A stretch of DNA of 64,000 nt from the NCBI GenBank assembly GCA_900547395.1, contig URGP01000009.1, positions 1 to 64,000 on the forward strand, read 5' to 3'. The notes beneath the pieces were generated by a model. The model searched no databases, was not told where the DNA came from, and saw only the letters and a program-made list of their open reading frames with translations. The stretch comes from an uncultured Opitutales bacterium (GTDB taxonomy: Bacteria; Verrucomicrobiota; Verrucomicrobiia; Opitutales; Intestinicryptomonadaceae). Each line of letters begins with the position of its first letter. The first letter of the stretch is position 1. Positions 53,661-63,600 of this stretch are shown in pieces. The position numbers and the translations under genes were made by a program.

Positions 53661-55400
53661 TTAAAACCGCGCATCGGAAGACACGCGCCAATCTACAATG
53701 GTCGCCTGCGGAGTTTTGCGCTTATTCCACCTATTCCATGAAAGGTGCATCGCAAAATCAATTTTCGTGTTCACCGGCGGAAGATTGCGCCCCATTCTCC
53801 AAGCGACCGCGCTAATCCAAGTTCCGTTGTTGAGCGGAAGCTGGAATTTAAAGTTCTGCCCGCCGCCGAAAACTTCGACGGGCTTTTCCAAGACAACTTC
53901 CCTTATCGCAAAAATAGGCTCTTTGTTGCCTTCCCCGAAAGGATGCAAAATTTCAAGTTCGTCCAAAAGCTCAAAACAGATGTCCTCGTGCGCAAGCTCC
54001 AAAGAAACATGGAGTTCCGGCTCAAAAGAAACCCCCTCTTCAAGCCTTTTGCGGATTACGGAATTAAGCTTCGCCTTAAATTCCGCCATCTTGTTTTCTT
54101 TAACGGAGACGCCGACTGCCATCGGGTGCCCTCCCCAGCTGCCCAAAAACTCCGTGCAGTGCGACAGGCATTCAACCAAGTCAAGACCCGCAATACTTCT
54201 GCCCGACCCCTTTGTGTAGCCTTCGTCAGTTTCGCCAAAGACAATCACGGGGCGGTTAAATTCGCGGCTAAGCTTGCCTGCGATAATGCCGACAACCCCC
54301 GGGTGCCATGTCGTGTCGAAAACGATTATGCAGGGGTCGTCAGCCAAATTGCAGTCGGAAATCTTTTTCATTGCCGACTCGAAGACGCCCCTTTCAATTT
54401 CCTGGCGTTCCTTGTTGATGTCGTTTAACTCGCAGGCGGCTCTGAAACAAGTTGTGAAATCGTCGCCCAAAAGCATATCCAAAGGCAAAGACGCGTCGGC
54501 AAGCCTTCCGCTTGCGTTTATGCGCGGCCCGAGCCTGAAAGATATGTCAACGGGCGTAATTTCGTCGCCCAAAGAAATGCCGCTTGCCTGTATTAACGCC
54601 TGAATGCCCTTGCGCTTCGTGCTTTTTAACCTCTTTATTCCGTATCTTGCAAGTATCCTGTTTTCATCGACAAGCGGAACCAAGTCGGCGATAGTGCCAA
54701 GAGACACCAAGTCGAGAGATTCTTTCAAGTCGAGAGTCCAAGAACGGGGGTCGTCGCGCAGACGCATTTCCTTTACGAGAGCGTGGACAAGCTTAAAGAC
54801 AAGCCCAACAGTGCAAAGATTGCGCCACGGAGCGGTGCTCAAATCAAAAACGTGCGGATTTACCAGAATATAATCCTCTTCGGCAGGATTGTCTTTCGAC
54901 TGGTGGTGGTCGACAACTATCAAATCTATGCCCTGAGAGCGGATATAGTGAATCGCCTCCATTGCGTTTGTGCCGCAGTCAAGCGCGACAAGCAAGTCCG
55001 GCTTTTCGTCGGCAAACGCGCGCTCCAAAGCCGCCTCGCTCAACCCGTAGCCTTCGTCCATTCTGCGCGGCACGAAGTACGATGGATTACAGTCGAAGTG
55101 ACGCATTGCGTTCACAAAAAGAGTCGTGCTTGTGATGCCGTCCACATCGTAGTCGCCAAAAACCAAAACCTTTTGATTTTTGGAAATTGCCTCAATCAGT
55201 CTAAGCGCGGCTCTTCGCAAATTTTTTACGCGGAAAGGATCGCCCAAATTTGTGAGCTTGGGCTTTAAAAACATTTCGGCGCGGATGGGGTCGGAAAAGC
55301 CGCGTTCAAGCAACAAGGACGCAAGTATCGGGCTTACGCCCAAATAAGAGCCCAAGTCTGCCGCAAGTTTCGCGTCGTATTTTCCGATTTTCCAATCCAC
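53661..55400 (-). CDS. recJ: single-stranded-DNA-specific exonuclease RecJ
   Basis: A 5'-3' exonuclease on single-stranded DNA used in mismatch repair and RecF recombination. The 579-residue protein has the DHH phosphoesterase core with VLVFGDYDVDGITSTTL (about 77-93), VALDCGTNA, VVDHHQSKD (about 157-165), and GLVFKLVHAL. The DHHA1 domain includes GRINASGRLADA-type PRINASGRLADA (near 289) and SGRSIAGLDL (near 395), and a C-terminal OB domain follows. All motifs are present and the length is normal. Confidence 0.96.
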   Translation of the reverse strand: MDWKIGKYDAKLAADLGSYLGVSPILASLLLERGFSDPIRAEMFLKPKLTNLGDPFRVKNLRRAALRLIEAISKNQKVLVFGDYDVDGITSTTLFVNAMRHFDCNPSYFVPRRMDEGYGLSEAALERAFADEKPDLLVALDCGTNAMEAIHYIRSQGIDLIVVDHHQSKDNPAEEDYILVNPHVFDLSTAPWRNLCTVGLVFKLVHALVKEMRLRDDPRSWTLDLKESLDLVSLGTIADLVPLVDENRILARYGIKRLKSTKRKGIQALIQASGISLGDEITPVDISFRLGPRINASGRLADASLPLDMLLGDDFTTCFRAACELNDINKERQEIERGVFESAMKKISDCNLADDPCIIVFDTTWHPGVVGIIAGKLSREFNRPVIVFGETDEGYTKGSGRSIAGLDLVECLSHCTEFLGSWGGHPMAVGVSVKENKMAEFKAKLNSVIRKRLEEGVSFEPELHVSLELAHEDICFELLDELEILHPFGEGNKEPIFAIREVVLEKPVEVFGGGQNFKFQLPLNNGTWISAVAWRMGRNLPPVNTKIDFAMHLSWNRWNKRKTPQATIVDWRVSSDARF

Positions 55401-55419
55401 GTTTCAATGCTCTTTTTAA

Positions 55420-57234
55420 TTACAATCTGCGGCTTTTTGCGTCCTGCAGAATTTGTTCAACGGCTTCTTCCGCAGACTTCACACCCTCAAACTCCTTGCG
55501 AAGGCGCGAACGCACCGAAACCATTTTGCCTTCCGCCTCTTTTTTGCCGATGACAAACATGTGCGGAACTTTTTCAGTTTCAGCCTTGCGGATTTTGGCT
55601 CCGAGCTTCTCGGAAGAATCGTCCATTGAAACTCTAAGCCCCGCTTTTTTGGCGAGTTTGTAAACTTCGTCGGCATATCCGATTACGTCTTCGCCCAAAG
55701 GCAAAATTCGAACCTGCTCCGGAGCAAGCCATGTCGGGAAGTTGCCGCCGAAGTGCTCGATAAGAACGCCCGTAAAACGCTCCAAAGAGCCGAACGGCGC
55801 GCGGTGAATCATAATCGGGCGGTGCTGTTTATTGTCGGAACCCGTGTAGGTGATGTCGAAACGCTCAGGCAAATTGTAGTCAACCTGGACTGTGCCAAGC
55901 TGCCATTCGCGCCCGATTACATCTTTTACGACAAAGTCAATTTTGGGGCCGTAAAAAGCCGCTTCGCCAAGCTCTTCGGTAAACGGAACACCGAGCGAGC
56001 GCGCCGCCTTTCTGATGGCGTCTTCGCTCTTTTGCCAATTTTCATCGCTTCCGACATATTTGTCGCTATCAGGGTCGCGCAAAGAAATTCTCACGCGGTA
56101 GTCTGACATACCGATGGTGGTAAAGACTTTCTTTACCAAGTCCAAGCAGCCTTGAATTTCGGCATCGAGCTGTTCGGGAGTGCAGAATATGTGCGCGTCG
56201 TCCTGCGTAAAACCCCTTACGCGCGTCATACCGTTTAATTCGCCCGACTGCTCCCAGCGGTACACGTTGCCAAACTCCGCCAAGCGGACGGGCAAATCGC
56301 GGTAGGAATGAGCGTCGCTTTTGTAAATTTCGACATGGAACGGGCAATTCATGGGTTTTAGCAAAAATCCCGAAACGTCGCCGTTTTCGATTTTTTCCTC
56401 AAACTGCGAAACGGGAACATTTTGAGACGCCAAACGCTGCAAGTCGTCGCGCTCGACTATCGGAACAAACTGCGATTCCTTGTAATACGGGAAGTGCCCG
56501 CTCGTCTTAAAAAGCCCGAGCTTGCCGATATGCGGAGTGAACACCTGGCTGTACCCCTGCTCGCGCAAAAGCTCCAAAATGAAGTCCTGCAACGACTGGC
56601 GCAAAATTGCGCCCTTCGGCTTCCACAAAATAAGCCCCTGACCTACCCTGTCGTCGATTACGAAAAGCCCCATTTCCTTGCCGAGCTTGCGGTGGTCGCG
56701 CTTTTTGGCTTCTTCGAGTTGCGTCAAGTAGTTTTGCAAGTCTTCCTTGCTTTCAAAGGCGGTGCCGTAAATGCGCTGGAGCTGTTTGTTGTTTTCGTCG
56801 CCGCGATGGTACGCGCCCGCGACAGTCAAAAGCTTGAACGCCTTTATGCGCTTTGTGTAGTCAACATGCGGACCCGCGCACAAATCGCAAAAATCGCCGT
56901 TTGTGTAAAAAGTTATCTTTTCGCCGTCGGGAATGTCAGCCAAACGTCCGAGCTTGTACTCTTCCTGCCCGCGCTCGCGGATAAGCTTTTCGGCTTCTTC
57001 GCGCGAAAGCTCCCTCTTTTCAAAACGCTGGTTTTCGGAAATGATTTTTTTCATTTCAGCCTCGATTTTTTCCAAGTCTTCGGCTGTGAATTTGTGGGGC
57101 AAATCAAAATCGTAATAAAAGCCCGTTTCGGTTGCAGGACCAATGTCGAGCTTTGCGTTTGGGAATAAGCGCAACACCGCCGCCGCCAAAACGTGCGATG
57201 CGCTGTGTCTTATTTTATGCAATTCTTCGTTCAT
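55420..57234 (-). CDS. thrS: threonyl-tRNA synthetase lacking the TGS domain
   Basis: Charges tRNA-Thr. The 604-residue protein starts almost at the editing domain: HSASH (His10/His14) and CAGPH provide the zinc-site residues that hydrolyse Ser-tRNA-Thr. The class II catalytic core has motif 2 FGNVYRWEQSGELNGMTRVR (about 316-335), zinc ligands Cys in KPMNCPFH (near 295) and the His in VQVDYNLPERF, and motif 3 RAPFGSLERF. The C-terminal anticodon domain includes VIGKKEAEGKMVSVRSR. The TGS domain of about 60 residues, found before this point in most bacterial ThrRS, is missing, and no in-frame coding for it is seen upstream. All catalytic and editing residues remain. Confidence 0.95.
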   Translation of the reverse strand: MNEELHKIRHSASHVLAAAVLRLFPNAKLDIGPATETGFYYDFDLPHKFTAEDLEKIEAEMKKIISENQRFEKRELSREEAEKLIRERGQEEYKLGRLADIPDGEKITFYTNGDFCDLCAGPHVDYTKRIKAFKLLTVAGAYHRGDENNKQLQRIYGTAFESKEDLQNYLTQLEEAKKRDHRKLGKEMGLFVIDDRVGQGLILWKPKGAILRQSLQDFILELLREQGYSQVFTPHIGKLGLFKTSGHFPYYKESQFVPIVERDDLQRLASQNVPVSQFEEKIENGDVSGFLLKPMNCPFHVEIYKSDAHSYRDLPVRLAEFGNVYRWEQSGELNGMTRVRGFTQDDAHIFCTPEQLDAEIQGCLDLVKKVFTTIGMSDYRVRISLRDPDSDKYVGSDENWQKSEDAIRKAARSLGVPFTEELGEAAFYGPKIDFVVKDVIGREWQLGTVQVDYNLPERFDITYTGSDNKQHRPIMIHRAPFGSLERFTGVLIEHFGGNFPTWLAPEQVRILPLGEDVIGYADEVYKLAKKAGLRVSMDDSSEKLGAKIRKAETEKVPHMFVIGKKEAEGKMVSVRSRLRKEFEGVKSAEEAVEQILQDAKSRRL

Positions 57235-57292
57235 AATAAAGTTATTAAATATCTGATTATAAAAAGCGTTTGTAAAGCTATTTTTACCGCGT

Positions 57293-57892
57293 TCAAGCTT
57301 TTAAAACCGCGCAGAGAGTGCGAAAATTCGGCAAAATGCGCTGAAACTGCGAAACTTCTTCAAATTCAAGCTCTTCCCCATCCAGTATTTCCCAGTCCGA
57401 ATGGCTTTCAAAAACCGATTTCGCCCAGTCGAAGTATTCCGAATGGTCTGTTCTGAAAAACAATTTGGCACCATTTGCCAAGCAATCCTTCAAGGCGTCC
57501 AAAAATTCGGGCTGAATGAGCCTGTTTTTGTGGTGCCGCTTTTTAGGCCACGGGTCGGGGAAAAATATGAAAACCTTTCCGAACTTGACTTCGCGCGGCA
57601 TTGCTTCAAGGAACTCCCCGCTCTGCGCCTTTATGAAATACACGTTCGTGTTGCCGAGTTTCTCGTTCTTGCGCTCGCCGTCGCGTATGCGCGATGAAAT
57701 AAGGTCGATGCCAACGCAAAGCTCGTTTTTATGCGCAGCCCCGTACGCGCTCAAATAATGCCCCTTGCCGCATCCGATTTCAAAAGTTATCTTGCCGCCG
57801 AAATTCCGCGCGGGAAGAGAGGCAATTTTTTCTTTCAAGTTTTCAATACGCGCCGCCCTGCGCGCCAATGCAAGTTCCAATCCGTTTTCCAT
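57293..57892 (-). CDS. trmB: tRNA (guanine-N7-)-methyltransferase
   Basis: Methylates G46 in the variable loop of tRNAs with SAM. The 199-residue Rossmann enzyme has TFEIGCGKGHYLSAYG (about 35-50), VGIDLISSRIRDGERK, and the catalytic FPDPWPKKRHHKNRLIQPEF (about 111-130). The C-terminal motif DHSEYFDWAKSVFE is near 153. Its ATG lies 50 bases inside the 3' end of the helicase gene, in another frame, which implies coupled expression. Confidence 0.95.
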   Translation of the reverse strand: MENGLELALARRAARIENLKEKIASLPARNFGGKITFEIGCGKGHYLSAYGAAHKNELCVGIDLISSRIRDGERKNEKLGNTNVYFIKAQSGEFLEAMPREVKFGKVFIFFPDPWPKKRHHKNRLIQPEFLDALKDCLANGAKLFFRTDHSEYFDWAKSVFESHSDWEILDGEELEFEEVSQFQRILPNFRTLCAVLKA

Positions 57893-60242
57893 TTGTTTTT
57901 GAAGATGAACTTTCGCACATTTTTTTCAATTCCAAAAATCTTTCGTCTTCCAAATGCGGACATTCCGCGATATGGTTTATTATGCTGAGCCATTCAAGAT
58001 GCGCCCTTTCGATGTCGCCCTTATGCAAAAATTCGTCTTCAAAATCAGCAAAAGACGCGCCGCCGGCTATTTTTCGCATAATTTCGGAAGCCCCTTCTCC
58101 GTAGCCTGCGGGAATGCCCTTGTGCAGATAGCCGTCGATGTCGCAAATTCCGTATTTGATTCGGCAAATATCAGCAAGGCGCGAACTCGGAGAGCGTATT
58201 TTTGACGACAAACCAAACCTCGCGCCCGCCCTCAAATTTGCAATGTCGTAAAAGATTTCCCCAATGCCGTACGACTTGTCTTCGAGAGCCGCCGCAACCG
58301 CAAGCCCCTCCCCCGAATTGAAAAGCGAAAAAATCCTGCCGCGCATCGTGGGCTTGAAGCGTTCGTCCACAAGCCCGAATTTGAGCCACAACTCCGCAAC
58401 CGTCGAGGCAGTGCCCGCAAAATCTCCGCCGCCCGACAAGGCGTCGAAGTCATAGGCGTTCTTCACCAAGACTTCGCGCATTGGCGGATTGAAAAGATTT
58501 TTCCCCGCACCGTCCTTAAAAGTCTTTGCGGCGCAGTTTCGGACGCTAAGTTTTGCAAACAGCCCGCCATTTTTTATCTCCAAAAACTCGGCAAACGCCC
58601 CCGAAAACAAATCGGGCAAATACTTCAAAAAACGCCTGCGCAATGTTTTCAAAGTCGCGCCGCTTTTGGAAACCGCCGCCCTGTCTTCATTTTTAAGAAT
58701 CGGCTTTAACTTGGAAACAAGCGACTTGTTCAGCCTGAAAATTCCGTCTGATATTTCGCTTGCAATGCGGATTTCCACCCCGTATCCCCCCGACGGCAAT
58801 TCGCAAACCGCACCAGTTTTGAGAAGCGAAACCGCCTTTTTGACATCCAAAAAATTGCGCCACTTTTTGCCGTCGAAAAACAGGGCGTCTTTTAATGCGC
58901 AAGTAGAAGTCGGAGTTCTTCGCTGCCACAAAAAATCCGAATTTTGCATCTCAATGCGAATGCCGTCCAAACTAAGTTTTTGCCTCGACAAATTTCTCTT
59001 CGCGGATTCAAAACCCAAGTCTGTTTTATCTTCCGTAAACAGCCTTTTTGCGAAGTTTTTTGCCGCCAAAACATGGTCTTTGCCCTCGCTTGCCGCAATG
59101 TCCATTATGCGCAAAAACGCGCCCCAATCCAAAAACTTTGCGCGCGACAAAACAATTTCCTTAGCCTCCGAAAAGCGCGGCTTTGAAGGAAGGCATATTG
59201 CGTACCCCGACCTGTCAAGCCCCCTTCGCCCCGCCCTGCCGTACATCTGCAAAAGCTCGTCTGGACGCAGTTTGTAAACCTTGCCAAGAGCCTCGTATTC
59301 CCCGTCGGCGACAATGACGCTTCTCATGGAAAAATTCACCCCCGCACCCAAGCCCGTCGTGGCGACGACAACTTTCAGCCTGCCCGATTTTGCCATGTCT
59401 TCAACCAAATCGCATCTTTGATGCGCGCTAAGACCGCTGTGATGGAAAGCAACGCCCCTCTTCAACAATCCCCCCAGCTTGCGCCCAGCCATCGAAAGCT
59501 TTTGGCGGGGAATTTCCAACATCGGCTCGTTTTTGAACGCTTCGGCTATCTTGGCAGCTATTATTTCCGCCTCAATCCTCTTCGGAGCGAAAATCAAAAG
59601 CGGAGTCATTTCAAGGCTCGATATTTTTCGCGCAAGCCTTCCCCAAAATCCCATTCCCTTAAAAGAAACGCCTTTTAAAATCGCCTCCGAGAAAACTTCT
59701 TCAAGGGGAACGGGACGCTCCCCATGCTCGACCAGCACCGCGCGCCTGCCAAGCCTTTCAAGCCATGCGGCGACTTCCAACCTGTTTGCAACGCTTCCGC
59801 TTAAAAGCAAAAGTTGGACATCTTTGCCCGCCGCTGCAACGGCAACTTCGTAATTGGCCCCGCGCCTGAAATCAGAGATGAGCTGGTATTCGTCTATTAC
59901 GATTAAATCCGCGCACCTGCCTTCCAAAATCCTCGACTTTTGCGTTTCCAAAGTCGCGACAACCAAGGGGGCGGAAGTGTTGAAAGAATAGTCTCCCGTG
60001 GCAATCCCGACATTCCAGCCGAGAGCCCGCCATTCCCTGAATTTGTCGTTTGCAAGCGCGCGAGTCGGTACGGTGTAAACGGCATTTCCCTTGAAATGCC
60101 TCGTGTAAAACAGCTCAAAAACGTAAGTTTTTCCAGCCCCCGTAGGGGCGTGCAAAACGACGTCGCAACCCCTGCAAAGCGCGCCGACCGCTTCCTGCTG
60201 CCACAAGTCCGGTATTTTTACGTTCTGGGAAAATTCTTCCAT
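57843..60242 (-). CDS. DEAD/H-box superfamily 2 helicase, Ski2/Hel308-like
   Basis: A 799-residue helicase. The first RecA domain has a Q-motif-like LWQQEAVGAL, Walker A APTGAGKT (32-39), PTRALANDKF (motif Ia), motif II IDEYQLISD (DEYQ replaces DEVH/DExH) and LSGSVAN (motif III, SGS instead of SAT). The second domain has FAPKRIEAE, VVATTGLGAGVNFSMR (motif V) and QMYGRAGRRGLDRSGY (motif VI). The remaining 430 residues are not recognised beyond a winged-helix-like start. Ski2/Hel308 enzymes unwind RNA or forked DNA. It heads the train with trmB, thrS and recJ, which mix RNA and DNA functions, so the substrate is open. Confidence 0.88.
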   Translation of the reverse strand: MEEFSQNVKIPDLWQQEAVGALCRGCDVVLHAPTGAGKTYVFELFYTRHFKGNAVYTVPTRALANDKFREWRALGWNVGIATGDYSFNTSAPLVVATLETQKSRILEGRCADLIVIDEYQLISDFRRGANYEVAVAAAGKDVQLLLLSGSVANRLEVAAWLERLGRRAVLVEHGERPVPLEEVFSEAILKGVSFKGMGFWGRLARKISSLEMTPLLIFAPKRIEAEIIAAKIAEAFKNEPMLEIPRQKLSMAGRKLGGLLKRGVAFHHSGLSAHQRCDLVEDMAKSGRLKVVVATTGLGAGVNFSMRSVIVADGEYEALGKVYKLRPDELLQMYGRAGRRGLDRSGYAICLPSKPRFSEAKEIVLSRAKFLDWGAFLRIMDIAASEGKDHVLAAKNFAKRLFTEDKTDLGFESAKRNLSRQKLSLDGIRIEMQNSDFLWQRRTPTSTCALKDALFFDGKKWRNFLDVKKAVSLLKTGAVCELPSGGYGVEIRIASEISDGIFRLNKSLVSKLKPILKNEDRAAVSKSGATLKTLRRRFLKYLPDLFSGAFAEFLEIKNGGLFAKLSVRNCAAKTFKDGAGKNLFNPPMREVLVKNAYDFDALSGGGDFAGTASTVAELWLKFGLVDERFKPTMRGRIFSLFNSGEGLAVAAALEDKSYGIGEIFYDIANLRAGARFGLSSKIRSPSSRLADICRIKYGICDIDGYLHKGIPAGYGEGASEIMRKIAGGASFADFEDEFLHKGDIERAHLEWLSIINHIAECPHLEDERFLELKKMCESSSSKTNGKRIGTCIGAQGGAY

Positions 60243-60320
60243 TTATCCGAAAACAGGCAATTAAAACTTGGAGTTTTTCGCAAGAGATTTTTTTCGCGTT
60301 AAATTTTTTTATTTTTTTTG

Positions 60321-60344
60321 TTGACGAAACCCAAAAAATATAGA
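60321..60344 (+). promoter_or_regulatory. possible promoter of tRNA-Phe
   Basis: TTGACG (60321-60326) and TATAGA (60339-60344) stand 22 bp before the tRNA 5' end. The 12-bp spacer is shorter than the usual 16-18, so this is tentative. Confidence 0.35.
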
Positions 60345-60365
60345 GACTAAAAAACTTTCATTTAT

Positions 60366-60441
<76 letters not shown>

Positions 60442-60451
60442 TTTGAAATTT

Positions 60452-60480
60452 AAGCGCACCCCGAAAGGTGCGCTTTTTTT
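60452..60480 (+). terminator. rho-independent terminator after tRNA-Phe
   Basis: The stem AAGCGCACC / GGTGCGCTT (60452-60460 with 60467-60475) with loop CCGAAA is followed by a T run. It starts ten bases after the tRNA 3' end. Confidence 0.92.
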
Positions 60481-60584
60481 ATTTCCCTCAACTCCTTCAC
60501 GGCAACCGATTTTGCCGATTTTCGACCGCCATCAAAATAACGCGTTTGCGGTTTTGGACAAGGAAAGCGGAAACTTGCAAAGTC

Positions 60585-60619
60585 TTGACAAAAAAAGCGT
60601 CTTTTATACCTTTTATATA
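60585..60619 (+). promoter_or_regulatory. possible promoter of the GH2 gene
   Basis: A perfect TTGACA (60585-60590) is followed by TATACC (60605-60610, 14-bp gap) and a TATATA stretch (60614-60619, 23-bp gap). Neither -10 has ideal spacing. An AGAGG ribosome site lies at 60626-60630 before the ATG at 60638. Confidence 0.4.
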
Positions 60620-60637
60620 TACAAAAGAGGAAAACCT

Positions 60638-63600
60638 ATGAAACATGCAAAAAAAATCTTAACCTTAATTGCGGCAATGTCGCTCTTATGTGCAAGCGCA
60701 TTCGGCGGAGTGAAATTCAACCATCCGTTCAATCCGCTCGCAAACAAAGTAAACGAACTCGAAAAGCCAGCAAGGGACGAAATATGCCTTAACGGCTCTT
60801 GGGATTTTATGCCCGTCTTCTCGAACAAGAAAGAGGATTTCAAAGTTCCCGAAGAATTTAAGGCGGATTCGGTAAAAATCAAAATACCGTCTCCGTGGAA
60901 TGTAAACAGGTTTGCCTCCAACAACGTAAAAGGCGGCGATTTCAACGCATTTCCAAGCTATCCCGAAAATTGGAAAAACGCGAAAATCGGCTGGCAGAAA
61001 AGGTCTTTTGAAATACCGCAAAGCTGGTCCGGAAAGCGCGTGATTTTGCGTTTTGACGGCGTAATGGGCAACTGCGAGGTCTATGTAAACGGAGCAAAAG
61101 CCGCGGAAAACTTCGACATGTTTATGCCCTTTGAAGCCGACATCACCGACTTGGTAAAAATCGGCGGAAAAAATGAAATTTTAGTGGGAGTTGCAAAAGC
61201 CGAGCTTTACAACAAGCAGGGCAAATTCGGAAGAATTGAATACATGGGCGGCTCTTTCTGGGGCGAACATGTGTCGGGCATTTGGCAGGACGTTTACCTG
61301 CTCGCAAAGCCCGAAGTTTACATAAGCGACGTATTTGTGCGCCCGAACGTGAAAAACTCAACGCTCGCCTTGGATATTGAAATTAAAAACACGACAAAAG
61401 CTCCCAAGAAAATTTCCGTAGGCGGCAATGTCAGAAAATGGAAAAATTTGGCGGGGACAAGCGTTGAAGAAGCCCCCGTCGAAAAAGGAGCTTACGAAAA
61501 ATCTCCCGCACTGCTCCTCGGCGCAACGCAGGTTGAAGTTCCCGCAAACTCTTCAAAAACCTTAACGATAGAAGTTAAAAACGTATCCCAGCTTGATTTT
61601 TGGACGCCCGAAACTCCAAACCTCTACGGGGCGGTCATATCTGCGGGAAAAGATGTCAAAGTTCAGCGTTTCGGCTGGAGGCAGTTTACAATCGAAGGCA
61701 AGGAACTTTTCCTAAACGGCAAAAAGTATATGTTAAAAGGCGATTCATGGCACTTCATGGGAGTTCCCCAAATGACGCGCCGCTATGCGTGGTCGCTCTT
61801 TAAAATGATGAAGGACGCAAACATAAACGCCGTCAGATTTCACGCACAGCCTTATCCCGAATTTTATATGGACGTCGCAGACGAATTCGGCGTATGCGTG
61901 CTCGACGAATCCGCGATATGGGCAAGCGGGGGTGCTCCAAAATACGACAGCGACCTTTACATGCAAAGGGCAAAAGAACATGTCGAACGCTTTGTAAAGC
62001 GCGACCGCAACCATCCGTCGGTATTCGGATGGAGCGTATGCAACGAAGTCTTGGCGGTTGCAATCCACGTATTTAAATCTCCGGAAGAATTGGTTGACAG
62101 GGTAATTGAGAACATGAACGGCTGGATAGACGTATGCCGCACTCTCGACCCCACCCGCGACTGGATTTCGGGCGATGGCGAAACAAACCGCCCGCAAAAA
62201 ACCAAATTCCCGACTGCAATGGGGCACTATGCCAATATTGACCACATGTCAAAACAGCCTTTGCCTTGGGGCATCGGCGAACAGACCATGGCCTATTATG
62301 GAACTCCGCTTCAAGCGTCAAAATATAACGGCAACCGCGCATACGAATCAATGCTCGGCAGAATGGAAGCCATCGCAATCGAAACTTACCGCGATCTCAC
62401 CGAACAGCGCAACAAGGGTGCGGCTTACGCCTGCGTGTTCAACATTGCATGGTACGGATTAAAGCCCCTGCCATTCGGTCTGAAAGACACATCGAAAGCT
62501 CCGACTTTGGAAGATGGCGTATTCTTCCCCGAATTTAAAGAAGGCGCATACGGCATGCAGCCTGAAAGGCTCGGGCCCTACACCTCTACCTTGAACCCCG
62601 CCTACGACAAGTCCATGCCCCTTTACGAGCCGTGGCCGATGTTCTACGCGGCAAAAGCGGCAAACGCCGATCCGATAGAGCCGTTTGAAATCAAGTATCC
62701 CGAACCCGAAAAGGACGCAGAACCATTAAAACCCGCCGCGGCAGTGGAACTTATTGCAGATGAAAATTCTCCGCTTGCCATACAGCTTAGAGCGGCTGGC
62801 TTGGAAACCAAGAAAGCCAAAAACTACAAAAATTCGCTCATAATCGTTGACGGCCTCAAAAAAATAGAAAACTTCGACGAAGTAAAAAAGGCGGCAAAGA
62901 ACAATGCGCATATTGTGGTTTTGGGCATTTGTGAAGAGAGTGCCGAACAGCTCAATTCAATCCTCGGCAAGAACAAAATCGAGCTTGAAAAGCGCAAGGC
63001 AACCTCGTTTATAAAAAAGGCAAACTCGCCAATGCTTTCGGGCTTGAACCACAAAGACATATATTTCAGCGAGCTTGTAAATAACGACACATCTTTGATG
63101 GAATACGGCTTGGCGGGCGAATTTGCAAAGAACGCAGAACTTATCGCCGAAGCCTGCAACACTGATTGGCAGCAGTGGAACAAGCGCGCCGAATATGCAA
63201 AAACGGGCGCGGTAATCCGCAGTGAGCGCGAAGCAAAAGGTTCGGGCAACGCCATTATGAGCCTGAAAAACAAAAAAGGAGCGGAAATCATAGTTTCCAC
63301 CATCAACTTTGCACCGATTGCAAACGAAAGCTCAGCCCTCATTTCAAAGATGCTCTCAAACCTCGGCGCGACATTCTCGGAATCTAAGGCCGACGAAGTC
63401 AGGGCGTTGGGCGAAGACGGCTCTTTGAACAGGGTTGTGGCAAGCGAAGACGGCAAAGTAAAAACCGCCAAGAACGGCAAGATTGATCTGCCCTCTTCAT
63501 GCAGGGAATTTTCGTTCTGGGTGTATTCTCCGCGCTCGCTCGTCGATTTGCTCGCAGAGCCGAACATGCCCGTTTTGGACATGGTTTCGCAAAACAAGGT

